Shown here piece after piece: positions 41,609 through 50,859 of a stretch of 64,000 bases of DNA (positions are counted from its first letter, which is position 1; each line of letters starts with the position of its first letter). The translations under genes and the position numbers were made by a program. This DNA comes from Coriobacteriaceae bacterium. GTDB taxonomy: Bacteria; Actinomycetota; Coriobacteriia; Coriobacteriales; Coriobacteriaceae. The notes under the pieces were generated by a model that was not told the DNA's origin, made no database searches, and saw only the letters and a list, made by a program, of their open reading frames with translations. The DNA lies in assembly GCA_025992855.1 (NCBI GenBank), contig DAJPGB010000001.1:1240001-1304000 (forward strand), given 5' to 3'.

Positions 41609-43015
41609 ATGTCTCTTGCTGATGTCTTTAGCCTGCTCGTTTTGGGTCAGGGCAAATCCGGTCTCGATGTCGCCCGCTGGGCGCTGGCACATCCCGAGCG
41701 CGTAAGTGCCGTTACCGTGTATGGCGGTGGCACCTCTGAGCCCAATGACGCCACGCGTGCGCTCGAGGCTGCTGGTGCGTCGTTTGTCTATGGGACCGAA
41801 CAGGTCGAGGGCGCCTATGACGTATGCGTGACGTGCCCGGGCATCTCGGAGTTCTCGGGCTTCTTTAAGGCCGGGCGCGAGCATGCCGCCCAGATTATGG
41901 GTGAGCCCGAGTTTGCCTATCGCCTGTCGCCCGATAACTGGATTGCCATCACGGGCACCAACGGCAAGACGACCACCACGTCGCTGACTGATTATCTGCT
42001 TAAGGCTGCCGGCGAGGCCAGCGTTGCTGTCGGCAACATCGGCGAGCCGCCGGTCAACGAGATTGACGGCCGAGCCCATAACGAGTGGTTTGTGGCTGAG
42101 CTCTCGAGCTATCAGATTGCTACGACAACCGAGCTCCACCCCCGCGTGGCGGTGCTGCTCAACATCACTCCCGACCACTTGGGCTGGCATAAGAGCCATA
42201 AGAACTATGCGCTTGCCAAGATCAAACTGTTTGACAATATGGCCGATGACGATCTGGTGGTTGTCGACGTCGAAGACGCCGGCATTCACGAGTTCGATGA
42301 GTACATCTACACGCCGGGTCGTCGCATCTGCAAGGTTGCCTTTGACGAGCCTGAGGGCGAGGATGCCGCCTTTGTGCGCGATGGCAAGATGATCGTGCGT
42401 CTGAAGGGTGTCGAGACCCCGCTCATCGCTATATCCGAGCTCAAGATCTCGGGCCATCACAATGTTATCAATGCCCTATGCGCTGCCACGGCTGCCTTGG
42501 CGGTCGGTGCCGATGTCGATGGTGTCTGCCGCGGTCTTGCCTCGTTCCAGCCGCTCGAGCACCGTGTGGAGCCGTGTGGCGAGATTGACGGCGTGCGCTA
42601 CGTCAACGATTCCAAGGCGACCAACACCGATGCGGTCGAGAAGGCACTGACGGCATTTCCCGATGACGACGTGATCTTGCTGCTCGGCGGCCACGATAAG
42701 GGCACGCCGCTCACGGACTTCGCGCGCGTCGTTATGGATAACGTGCGCTCGGTCGTCTGCTTTGGCGATGCGCGCGAGCGCTTCACCGCCGCTATGGACG
42801 AGGCTGATGTCGATGGCGATGTGGATATCGCCCAGGCGGATGACCTGCGCGACGCCGTGGACGTTGCCCGTTCGCTTTCGAGCCGTGGTGACGTGATCTT
42901 ACTTTCTCCTGCCTGCTCTTCGTTCGATGAGTTCTCGGGCTATGAGGAGCGCGGCCGCGTGTTTAAGGACTACGTGGCCCAGCTTGCCGCTACAGCGAAA
43001 TCACAAATGGAATAG
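41609..43015 (+). CDS. murD: UDP-MurNAc-L-Ala D-glutamate ligase
   Basis: A 468-residue Mur ligase. The N-terminal Rossmann-like domain starts LLVLGQGKSGLDVARWAL; the ATP loop is ITGTNGKTTTTS near residue 114; ELSSYQI near 170 and the C-terminal VNDSKATNTDAVEKAL near 331 are MurD signatures. It adds D-Glu to UDP-MurNAc-L-Ala. Ten bases separate it from mraY and eight from ftsW. Confidence 0.95.
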   Translation: MSLADVFSLLVLGQGKSGLDVARWALAHPERVSAVTVYGGGTSEPNDATRALEAAGASFVYGTEQVEGAYDVCVTCPGISEFSGFFKAGREHAAQIMGEPEFAYRLSPDNWIAITGTNGKTTTTSLTDYLLKAAGEASVAVGNIGEPPVNEIDGRAHNEWFVAELSSYQIATTTELHPRVAVLLNITPDHLGWHKSHKNYALAKIKLFDNMADDDLVVVDVEDAGIHEFDEYIYTPGRRICKVAFDEPEGEDAAFVRDGKMIVRLKGVETPLIAISELKISGHHNVINALCAATAALAVGADVDGVCRGLASFQPLEHRVEPCGEIDGVRYVNDSKATNTDAVEKALTAFPDDDVILLLGGHDKGTPLTDFARVVMDNVRSVVCFGDARERFTAAMDEADVDGDVDIAQADDLRDAVDVARSLSSRGDVILLSPACSSFDEFSGYEERGRVFKDYVAQLAATAKSQME

Positions 43016-43023
43016 GGGTTGCG

Positions 43024-44544
43024 GTGAGAGAGGAGAGCCCCCGACAAGGTATGAGGAGGCCCGACTCGGACCGTGCTTCCTCACGTCGCACCACACCGCG
43101 TTCCAGCCGCGGCGGGCAGTCGTTTAGCGAACGCTATATTGCCGGCGTTCCCGCCCGTATCATGCGCCCCCGTTTGATATTCATGGCCTGCTTGTTTACC
43201 TTGGTATGCTTTGGCCTGCTGATGGTGTACTCGGCGTCTTCGGTCGAGGCGCTGCACGAGAATGGCTCGGCGACGTTTTTTCTGGGTCGACAGGCCGCGT
43301 TTGCCGTGGTCGGTGTTCTGGCGCTGATTGCCATCGTGCGCGTTTTGCCGGACAGCTGGTTTGGGGAGGATGTGCTCAGGATCTTCCTCATAGGCATGAT
43401 AGGGCTACTGTTTCTGGTGTTCTTGGTGGGCAGCGGCAGCCGTGGCGCCACGCGCTGGCTCAACATCGCCGGCATTCAGTTCCAGCCTTCCGAGTTTTTA
43501 AAGCCATTTGCCATTGCGTATTCGGCCATCATGCTTGATCGCTTTTTTTCGCCCAGTGGCAACATCAACGAATTCCTTCGCAAGATGGGCATCTACCTGG
43601 GCATTTCGCTCTTTCTGATCTTTATCCAGCCCGATTTCGGTACTGTCCTGATCATCCTGTTGACCCTCATGTGCATGGCGTTGTTTGCGGGTCTCGACCC
43701 CAGATTTATCATCGGCGTGCTAATCTTCGGCATTCTCGTGATCGTGATTGCGCTTGTCGCAGAGCCGTACCGTATGGTGCGTATTCAGGTTGCCTTGAAC
43801 CCTTGGGCCGACGAGTATGGTGACGGCTATCAGGCCACGCTTGCCATCATGGCCTTTGCCTCGGGCGGTCTGTTCGGCCGTGGCATTGGCAACTCAACCA
43901 TGAAGTACTCGTATCTGCCCGAGGCACACAACGACTACATCTTGGCCATCATTGGCGAGGAAGTCGGTTTTGTCGGAACCGTGCTGTTCTTCTTGGTGTT
44001 TGCGATGCTGATCTACTCGGCGTTTCGCATTGCCGAGCAGGCGACCGATCGTCGGGGCGCGCTCATGGCGTCTGGCTCCGCGGTCATTCTCGCGGTGCAG
44101 TTTTTGATTAACGCGTTGGGCATCCTCAACGTGTTTCCCATGACGGGCAAACCGTTGCCGTTTATTAGCTACGGCGGTTCGTCGATTATTGTGTCGCTCA
44201 TGCTTGCCGGGTTGATCCTGCGCGTTTCGTACGAGAGCGCCCGCCGCGATGAGTATGACCGCCGCCGTGAGAGCTTTGCCGTTATGGATGAGAGTACCGC
44301 CGGCGTGCCCCACGTGCGCGGCGAGCGATCTTCGCGTAACGGTTTTACCGTCCTGGATGGCTCTGCGACCGAGCCGGCAGCCCGCCCGCGTCAGCGAACG
44401 GCGCCGCAAGGTCGTCCTCAGCGCCCCACTCCTCGCAATGCGGGCGGCGGATATAATCGAATTGATTTGAACTCGGACCCGTCGGCGCGTCTGCGTACCG
44501 ACGACCAGGGACCGCGTGTACGAAGGGACTACCATGACCGATAA
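43024..44544 (+). CDS. ftsW: Septal peptidoglycan glycosyltransferase FtsW
   Basis: A 506-residue SEDS protein with ten predicted spans. It begins at a GTG just after the murD stop with a basic, Arg/Ser-rich cytoplasmic tail of about 45 residues. NIAGIQFQPSEFLK near residue 150, PEAHNDYILAIIGEE near residue 300 and LPFISYGGSS near residue 380 are the family motifs. A long Arg/Pro-rich C-terminal tail of about 100 residues extends past the last span. It polymerises septal glycan with FtsI. Its end overlaps murG by 11 bases. Confidence 0.93.
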   Translation: MREESPRQGMRRPDSDRASSRRTTPRSSRGGQSFSERYIAGVPARIMRPRLIFMACLFTLVCFGLLMVYSASSVEALHENGSATFFLGRQAAFAVVGVLALIAIVRVLPDSWFGEDVLRIFLIGMIGLLFLVFLVGSGSRGATRWLNIAGIQFQPSEFLKPFAIAYSAIMLDRFFSPSGNINEFLRKMGIYLGISLFLIFIQPDFGTVLIILLTLMCMALFAGLDPRFIIGVLIFGILVIVIALVAEPYRMVRIQVALNPWADEYGDGYQATLAIMAFASGGLFGRGIGNSTMKYSYLPEAHNDYILAIIGEEVGFVGTVLFFLVFAMLIYSAFRIAEQATDRRGALMASGSAVILAVQFLINALGILNVFPMTGKPLPFISYGGSSIIVSLMLAGLILRVSYESARRDEYDRRRESFAVMDESTAGVPHVRGERSSRNGFTVLDGSATEPAARPRQRTAPQGRPQRPTPRNAGGGYNRIDLNSDPSARLRTDDQGPRVRRDYHDR

Positions 44545-45649
44545 AATGACCGTTGCTATTGCAGCCGGCGGCACGGCAGGGCACATCAACCCCGCCCTCG
44601 CCTTGGCCGAAGAGCTGCGTGACCGTGGCCACCACGTTGTGTTCGTGGGCCAGTCGCGCAAGCTCGAGGGTCGTCTGGTCCCCGAGGCTGGGTTTGATTT
44701 TGTGCCCATTACGGTCACGGGCTTCGACCGCTCCCGTCCTTGGACGGCGCTGACCTCGCTGTGGCGCGTCAACAAAGCCAAGCGTGCGCTCGCCAGTCAT
44801 TTCTCAAAGGTCGGCAAGCCCGATGCCGCCATTGGTTTTGGTGCCTATGTCGAGGTTCCGCTGCTGGGGTGGTGCAAGGGCGCGGGCGTTCCGTATCTGC
44901 TGCATGAGCAGAACTCTGTTCCGGGCCTGGCCAACAAGATGATGAACTCCCACGCCGCCCGCGTGTGCATCTCGGTGCCGGCGGCGCGTTCGGTCTTTGA
45001 GCGCGAAGGTGACCCTGACCACGTGCTCATGACCGGCAACCCCGTACGTCGCTCGGTGATCGAGGGCGATCGCGCTCGCGGCCGCAAGGCACTTGGCGTT
45101 CCCGAGGACGCTACGCTGCTGCTCGTCTTTGGCGGTTCACTTGGCGCCCAGCACCTCAACGAGCGTGTGGCTTCGCTCAAAAACGAGCTGCTTTCGCGCA
45201 AGAACCTCTATGTGTTGCATTCGACGGGTGCCGACGGCTTTGAGGAGACCGAGCGCGCTTTGGCGCTGACGCCCGAGGAGGCGAAGCGTTACCGCGTCCA
45301 GCCTTACATCGACAACATGGGCGATATGCTGGCTGCTGCCGATTTGGTGCTCTCGCGTTCGGGCGCATCGAGCGTGGCCGAGATCGCTGCACTCGCCGTG
45401 CCTTCGGTGCTCGTGCCGTACCCGCATGCGACGGCCGACCACCAAACCACCAATGCCCGTTATCTGGTCGACGCTGGGGCCGGCGTGCTCTGCGCCGATG
45501 CCGATATCGACGGTTCTGCCTTTGCCGATGAACTGCTGCACCTGGTCGATGACGCGGCGGCGCGCGACGCCATGCGTCAGGCGGCGCGTGGTCTGGCTCA
45601 GGATAGGGCCGCCGCTCTTCTGGCGGATGCGGTAGAGGGTTTGCGTTAG
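44534..45649 (+). CDS. murG: UDP-GlcNAc:lipid I GlcNAc transferase
   Basis: A 371-residue GT28 glycosyltransferase forming lipid II at the membrane. The start MTDKMTVAIAAGGTAGHINPALALA carries the glycine-rich loop; HEQNSVPGLANK near residue 125 and the C-terminal SRSGASSVAEIAALAVPSVLVPYPHATADHQ motifs are typical. The ATG lies inside the ftsW end after GAAGGGA, so translation is coupled. Confidence 0.95.
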   Translation: MTDKMTVAIAAGGTAGHINPALALAEELRDRGHHVVFVGQSRKLEGRLVPEAGFDFVPITVTGFDRSRPWTALTSLWRVNKAKRALASHFSKVGKPDAAIGFGAYVEVPLLGWCKGAGVPYLLHEQNSVPGLANKMMNSHAARVCISVPAARSVFEREGDPDHVLMTGNPVRRSVIEGDRARGRKALGVPEDATLLLVFGGSLGAQHLNERVASLKNELLSRKNLYVLHSTGADGFEETERALALTPEEAKRYRVQPYIDNMGDMLAAADLVLSRSGASSVAEIAALAVPSVLVPYPHATADHQTTNARYLVDAGAGVLCADADIDGSAFADELLHLVDDAAARDAMRQAARGLAQDRAAALLADAVEGLR

Positions 45650-45746
45650 TTAGACGGGATATCGTCGGTCGCCCTCGCGCTGATGCGGTAGGTGCGGTAC
45701 AGTTAACGGGTTACAGGCAGTGTTTACGCAAGGAGTACACGAGCAC

Positions 45747-47165
45747 ATGGCTGATTCCCAGACTGCAACCTCCGCGCCCGAGTTTAAGAGCGCCCACTTT
45801 ATCGGTATCGGCGGCGCCGGCATGAGCGGCATCGCCCTCGTTCTTCACGAGCGCGGTTATGCCGTTACCGGCTCCGACCTTAAGACGTCACGTTATATCC
45901 GCCAGCTTACCCGCGCTGGTGTGAAGGTGCATGTGGGCCATGAGGCCGCCACGATCGACGAGGTCAAGCCCGACGTGGTTGTTGTCTCCACCGCTATTCC
46001 GGAGTCCAACCCCGAACTCGTGCGCGCTCGCGAGCTTGGTATTCCCGTGTGGCCCCGTGCCAAGATGCTCTCTGCTTTGGGCCACGGCTACACCACCGTC
46101 GCTGTTGCCGGCACGCATGGCAAGACCACCACGTCTTCGATGTGCGCCACCATGCTCGACCGCATGGGTCTGGATCCGAGCTTCTTGATCGGCGGCATCG
46201 TCGAGGGCTATGACACGAACGGCAAGAACGGCTCGGGCGACTATTTTGTCGCCGAGGCCGACGAGTCCGACAGCTCCTTCCTGTTCCTGAACCCCAACGT
46301 AGTCATTGTGACCAACGTCGAGGCCGATCACCTTGATCACTACTCGGGTATCGAGGAGATCGAGGCAACTTTCGCCAAATTCATGAGCCTGGTGGGCGAG
46401 GACGGCACCGTCATCGTCTGCGGTGAGGACCCGCATCTGGTCGAGCTCGCCAAGTCGACGGGCCGTCACGTGCTTTCCTACGGCTTTGCCGAGAGCAACG
46501 ACATCGTCTGCATGCACCCGGATGTCAAGGGTATCCAGAGTGACTTTATCGTTCGCTTTGAGGATGGCACTGAACATGCCGTGGAGATCAAGAGCAATCC
46601 CGGTCGCCACAACATGCTCAACGCCACGGCGGTGCTCACCGTCGCCCATGTCCTGGGCCTTGACATCGACGCCGCCGCCAAGGCGCTCTCGAGCTTTGAG
46701 GGCGTTCGCCGCCGCTTTACCCACGTGGGCGATATCGATGGCATCACCGTGGTCGATGATTACGGCCATCACCCCACCGAGATCAAGGCGACGCTTGCTG
46801 CCGCTTCGTCGCTGGGCTACAAGCACGTCGACGTCGTGTTCCAGCCGCACCGCTATTCGCGCCTGCAGGCCCTGTGCGACGACTTTGCCGATGCATTTGC
46901 CAATGCCGATAAACTGCTGCTGATTGATGTGTTCTCGGCTGGCGAGATGCCCATCCCGGGTGTCACCTCTAAGATGCTCGCCGATACCGTGCGCGCCAAG
47001 CATCCTGGCAAGGAGGTCGTGTACTGCTCCAGCCGTCTTGAGCTCAATCAGGAGCTCGAGCAGATGGTGGGCGAGGGCGACCTGCTGCTCACTATGGGTG
47101 CCGGTGACGTTACGACCGTCGGCCCCGAGTTTATCGAGTATTTGACTGCCAAGAAAGACGCTTAA
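45747..47165 (+). CDS. murC: UDP-MurNAc L-alanine ligase
   Basis: A 472-residue Mur ligase; the ATG follows AAGGAG by 11 bases, and an in-frame GTG 27 nt upstream is less likely. HFIGIGGAGMSGIA opens the UDP-binding domain, VAGTHGKTTTSSM near residue 117 is the ATP loop and EADESDSSFL near 170 is MurC-specific. It adds the first residue of the stem peptide. murB follows after 5 bases. Confidence 0.95.
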   Translation: MADSQTATSAPEFKSAHFIGIGGAGMSGIALVLHERGYAVTGSDLKTSRYIRQLTRAGVKVHVGHEAATIDEVKPDVVVVSTAIPESNPELVRARELGIPVWPRAKMLSALGHGYTTVAVAGTHGKTTTSSMCATMLDRMGLDPSFLIGGIVEGYDTNGKNGSGDYFVAEADESDSSFLFLNPNVVIVTNVEADHLDHYSGIEEIEATFAKFMSLVGEDGTVIVCGEDPHLVELAKSTGRHVLSYGFAESNDIVCMHPDVKGIQSDFIVRFEDGTEHAVEIKSNPGRHNMLNATAVLTVAHVLGLDIDAAAKALSSFEGVRRRFTHVGDIDGITVVDDYGHHPTEIKATLAAASSLGYKHVDVVFQPHRYSRLQALCDDFADAFANADKLLLIDVFSAGEMPIPGVTSKMLADTVRAKHPGKEVVYCSSRLELNQELEQMVGEGDLLLTMGAGDVTTVGPEFIEYLTAKKDA

Positions 47166-47170
47166 GTCTA

Positions 47171-48082
47171 ATGGGTCTGTTTAACGCCGTCATGGCGCTC
47201 TCGGGCATGATCGACACGGATGTGATCGAGGACGAGCGCCTTGCGCGTCATACGAGCTATCGTATCGGCGGCAAGGCTGACCTCTTTGTGACGTGCCATA
47301 GCTATCATGCCCTCCGCCGCGCCGTGGCGGTGCTCGATCGCGAGCAAGTGCCGTGGGTCATCATCGGCAAGGGCTCCAATCTGCTGGTTGCCGATGGCGG
47401 TTATCGCGGCGCCGTCATTTCGCTCGGACGTGAGTTTCAGCGCACGGTTGTTGCCGATGACGGTTGTACGCTGACGGTCGGTGCGGGCGTGATGTTTGCG
47501 CGCCTGGTCAACGATGCCCTGTCGCGTAGCCTCTCGGGCCTTGAGTTTGCCGTTGGCATCCCTGGCTCGGTTGGCGGTGCGATATCTATGAATGCCGGCA
47601 CACGGACCGAGTGGATTGGCTCGCTGGTTGAGGATGTCGTAACGTTTGACCCGGCATCCGGTATCAAGCATTATGCGGGGTCCGAGATCACTTGGGGCTA
47701 CCGCGAATGTAGCCTTCCCCGCAATGAGATCATCCTCGAGTGCGTGCTCAAGCTTAAACCGGCGCCCAAGGCCGACATTCGCGAGCGCATGGAACGGTAC
47801 CTGACGAGGCGCAAGCGTACGCAGCCCATGGGTCGCGCATCCTGCGGGTCGGTCTTTCGTAACCCGCCCGATGCGAGTGTGGGCAAGCTTATCGAGGATT
47901 GTGGATTAAAGGGTTTTTCGATTGGCGGCGCGGAAGTTTCGCCCGTTCACGCTAATTTTATCGTTAATAACGGAACTGCCTCGGCCGATGACGTTGCCGC
48001 GGTTATCAGACATGTGCACGGAAAGGTGAGGGAGGCGTATGGCATCGAGCTCAGACCGGAAGTTAAATTCCTCGGCTTCTAG
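47171..48082 (+). CDS. murB: UDP-N-acetylenolpyruvoylglucosamine reductase
   Basis: A 303-residue FAD enzyme giving UDP-MurNAc. HTSYRIGGKADLF near residue 27 and IIGKGSNLLVADGGYRG near residue 63 bind FAD; AVGIPGSVGGAISMNAGT near residue 131 and the catalytic Ser in RASCGSVFRNP near residue 222 follow. It is the shorter type without the extra loop. Its end overlaps the start of ftsQ by 44 bases. Confidence 0.95.
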   Translation: MGLFNAVMALSGMIDTDVIEDERLARHTSYRIGGKADLFVTCHSYHALRRAVAVLDREQVPWVIIGKGSNLLVADGGYRGAVISLGREFQRTVVADDGCTLTVGAGVMFARLVNDALSRSLSGLEFAVGIPGSVGGAISMNAGTRTEWIGSLVEDVVTFDPASGIKHYAGSEITWGYRECSLPRNEIILECVLKLKPAPKADIRERMERYLTRRKRTQPMGRASCGSVFRNPPDASVGKLIEDCGLKGFSIGGAEVSPVHANFIVNNGTASADDVAAVIRHVHGKVREAYGIELRPEVKFLGF

Positions 48083-49295
48083 AGCATCGAAACCCACCTT
48101 CCGCCGCGCCGGAGGGCGTTCCGGCGCGCCTGCCAAACCTCAACGCAATACCGTCGCGCACTCTAAGTCTGTCGGGCATGCTCGACAGACCAGTCGTCCG
48201 GTTGTCGGCTCGCAGCTCGGTAATCGTCCGGCCGCAAAAAAGTCCTCGCGTCCCTCGGTGACGTCAAAGCCTGTTATGGGCGCCAAGCCTGCCCGTCCTA
48301 TGGCAACTCCTAAGCCCTCGACGGGAACTAAGGCGGCGCGTCCGGGTCGCACGCTGGGCGCATCGAAACCGCGCTCGCTGACATCGGTGCCGGCTACCGC
48401 CAAGAAGCCTTCGGGTAAAAAAGGCGTCAACCCGTTGTCTTCACTTAGGGCGATGGCAAATAAAACATCAGACGCCGCTTCTGTCGTTACAGGCAAAGGC
48501 AAAATCGTGGGCGGCGTTTTGGCCGTCTTGGCCGTGCTCGTCGTCGTTGCTATCGTGGTGATTAACTCTGGATTGTTTACCGCCACTGATATTGAGATTC
48601 AAGGCAGCGAGCATGTGACGAAGCACGATGCTATCCAGCTGATCGATTTGCCCGAGGGAACGTCGCTTTTTAACGTCGATCCCGACCAGATTACCGAGGA
48701 CCTCAAGCAGAATCCGTGGGTCTCGGGCGTGGATGTCCAGCGTCAGTTCCCGCATACGCTCATCATTACGCCGATGGAGCGCAAGGTCATCGCAATTGCC
48801 TATATCAGTTCCGATGACCTTGCCTGGGCCATCGGGGATGATGACACCTGGATCGCCCCACTGTCGACGTCGGTCGAAGTGGACGACCAAGGCAACGTCA
48901 TCACGACAGGGCAGGGCTCAAATACCTTGACCGGAATCGATGCCGCGCTGGCGCTCGCTAAGCACTATGGCGCGGTGTTGTTGACTGATGTCTCGGCGGA
49001 TGTCGCTCCGGTTTCCGGCCAGGCAGTGAGCTCCAAGGCCGTTAAGGCTGGCTTGGATTATGTGCGTGGTTTTTCGAGCGAGTTCTTGGGACAAGTCAAG
49101 GATATTTCCACGCCTTCGGTCGAAGCCATCTCGGCAAACCTCAATAACGGCATTGAGGTGTCGCTGGGCGATTCGAACGATATCGTCAAGAAGGAGCGCG
49201 TAGTCACCAAGCTGCTTTCGCAGGTAGAGGGCGTAACGTATATCAATGTGCGCTCTCCGGGTAACTATACATTTAGGAACGCTCCGACCTCGTAG
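48039..49295 (+). CDS. ftsQ: Division protein FtsQ/DivIB
   Basis: A 418-residue bitopic protein. About 145 residues of basic, Ser/Pro/Lys-rich cytoplasmic sequence precede one span (GGVLAVLAVLVVVAIVV). A POTRA domain follows (FTATDIEIQGSEHVTKHDA) and then the FtsQ beta domain. The first 44 bases lie inside murB; a later start cannot be excluded since the N-terminal region is low in complexity. It recruits FtsL and FtsI to the septum. No ftsA follows. Confidence 0.88.
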   Translation: MASSSDRKLNSSASRASKPTFRRAGGRSGAPAKPQRNTVAHSKSVGHARQTSRPVVGSQLGNRPAAKKSSRPSVTSKPVMGAKPARPMATPKPSTGTKAARPGRTLGASKPRSLTSVPATAKKPSGKKGVNPLSSLRAMANKTSDAASVVTGKGKIVGGVLAVLAVLVVVAIVVINSGLFTATDIEIQGSEHVTKHDAIQLIDLPEGTSLFNVDPDQITEDLKQNPWVSGVDVQRQFPHTLIITPMERKVIAIAYISSDDLAWAIGDDDTWIAPLSTSVEVDDQGNVITTGQGSNTLTGIDAALALAKHYGAVLLTDVSADVAPVSGQAVSSKAVKAGLDYVRGFSSEFLGQVKDISTPSVEAISANLNNGIEVSLGDSNDIVKKERVVTKLLSQVEGVTYINVRSPGNYTFRNAPTS

Positions 49296-49494
49296 CGCTG
49301 GTTGATGCTTTGTTGAGGGGCCATACCACGCCGTTTATCTGGTTTGTTTGGTTTTCACGGTCAATTATTTGACTGATACGTTCATAATGTGCAAACATAA
49401 TACGGTTTACCTTTGCATTTACTTTCAACCTGAAGGTTAATGTGCGCAGGGGTCGACCCATGCTATGGCTATAACCTTTGTTCGGAGGACCGAC

Positions 49495-50649
49495 ATGCAC
49501 GAGACAGAGATCAACAACTACCTTGCCGTCATTAAGGTGGTCGGCGTCGGCGGCGGCGGTACCAACGCGGTCAATCGAATGATCGAAGAGGGCATCCGCG
49601 GCGTCGAGTTTGTTGCCATCAACACCGATGCTCAGGCACTCGCGATCTCTGATGCCGATATCAAGGTGCACATCGGCACCGACCTTACCCGCGGCCTGGG
49701 CGCCGGCGCCAACCCCGAGGTTGGCCGCAAGGCTGCCGATGAGTCCCGCGACGACATTGCCGAGGCGCTCGCTGGCGCCGATATGGTGTTCATCACCTGC
49801 GGCGAGGGCGGTGGCACCGGTACCGGCGCTGCTCCCATCGTTGCCGATATCGCGATGAACGAGGTCGGTGCGCTGACCGTCGCCGTCGTGACCAAGCCCT
49901 TCACCTTCGAGGGCCGCAAGCGCAAGAAGAGCGCCGAGGAGGGCATTAAGACCCTCTCCGATTGCGTCGACACCATGATCGTCATCCCTAACGATAAGCT
50001 GCTCGACATCGCCGAGAAGAAGACCACCATGCTCGAGGCCTTCGCGATTGCCGATGGCGTCCTTTCCCAGGGCACCCAGGGCATCACCGACCTCATCACC
50101 GTCCCCGGTATCATCAACCTGGACTTCGCCGATGTTAAGACCATCATGAAGCAGGCCGGTACCGCCATGATGGGTATCGGTACCTCTTCTGGGGACACCC
50201 GTGCCGTCGACGCTGCCCAGCAGGCCATCTCCAGCCCGCTGCTCGAGAGCTCCATCGATGGCGCCACGCGCGTGCTGCTCTCCATCGCCGGTTCCAAGGA
50301 CCTGGGCATCCAGGAGATCAGCGACGCCGCCGACGTTGTCGCCAACGCCGTCGACCCCGAGGCCAACATCATCTTCGGTACCGTTGTCGACGAGTCCCTG
50401 GGCGATCAGGTGCGTATCACCGTCATCGCTACGGGCTTCTCCGACTCCAACGTCAACCGTCAGGACGAGCTCTTTGCTGCTCAGCAGTCTCAGAGCAAGG
50501 CCGCTGCCTCCGCTGAGCCGCAGCGCACCGCTCCTGCCACGAGCCCGGCTCAGGCCGCTCCGACCCGCAACGTCGGTGGCACCGAGCTTCCTAACTTCGG
50601 CAACGATCAGTTCGAGCTTCCCGACTTCCTGAAGCGCGGTAGCTTCTAA
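49495..50649 (+). CDS. ftsZ: Cell division GTPase FtsZ
   Basis: A 384-residue tubulin homologue forming the division ring. Start MHETEINNYLAVIKVVGVGGGGTNAVNRM follows CGGAGG; an ATG 30 nt upstream is less likely. GGGTGTGAAP, near residues 105-114, is the GTP loop, and NLDFADVKTIM near residue 210 carries the T7 catalytic Asp. After a short linker the C-terminal peptide FELPDFLKR would bind SepF. In the absence of ftsA here, SepF is the likely membrane anchor. Confidence 0.97.
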   Translation: MHETEINNYLAVIKVVGVGGGGTNAVNRMIEEGIRGVEFVAINTDAQALAISDADIKVHIGTDLTRGLGAGANPEVGRKAADESRDDIAEALAGADMVFITCGEGGGTGTGAAPIVADIAMNEVGALTVAVVTKPFTFEGRKRKKSAEEGIKTLSDCVDTMIVIPNDKLLDIAEKKTTMLEAFAIADGVLSQGTQGITDLITVPGIINLDFADVKTIMKQAGTAMMGIGTSSGDTRAVDAAQQAISSPLLESSIDGATRVLLSIAGSKDLGIQEISDAADVVANAVDPEANIIFGTVVDESLGDQVRITVIATGFSDSNVNRQDELFAAQQSQSKAAASAEPQRTAPATSPAQAAPTRNVGGTELPNFGNDQFELPDFLKRGSF

Positions 50650-50674
50650 GTCGTTCTTTGCATTGTTGTGCACA

Positions 50675-50705
50675 GGGGCGTGTCCGTATGGACGCGCCCT
50701 TTTTA
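50675..50705 (+). terminator. Terminator after ftsZ
   Basis: GGGCGTGTCC and GGACGCGCCC pair around GTAT (one G-T pair), followed by TTTTT. Confidence 0.88.
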
Positions 50706-50736
50706 TTTCGACTTTGTAAACTAGAACCTCCAATCT

Positions 50737-50754
50737 CTTTACGTTCCCTTTACG
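50737..50754 (+). promoter_or_regulatory. Pho-box-like direct repeat before pgeF-pst
   Basis: CTTTACG occurs at 50737 and 50748, an 11-bp period, as in PhoB/PhoP boxes of several phyla (for example TT-ACA repeats every 11 bp in Bacillus). A looser copy, CTTTGTA, lies at 50712. It precedes the pgeF-pstSCAB-phoU genes by about 105 nt. Confidence 0.45.
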
Positions 50755-50859
50755 ATTGCCTCCAGCGCAGCAGGTATCCTTTTAGAGAAGTATGACAGCC
50801 GTATAAACGCGGGCTGTAGCGGCGATGCCGCGGTACTTGTGTTATTAGGAGGCTTTAGT

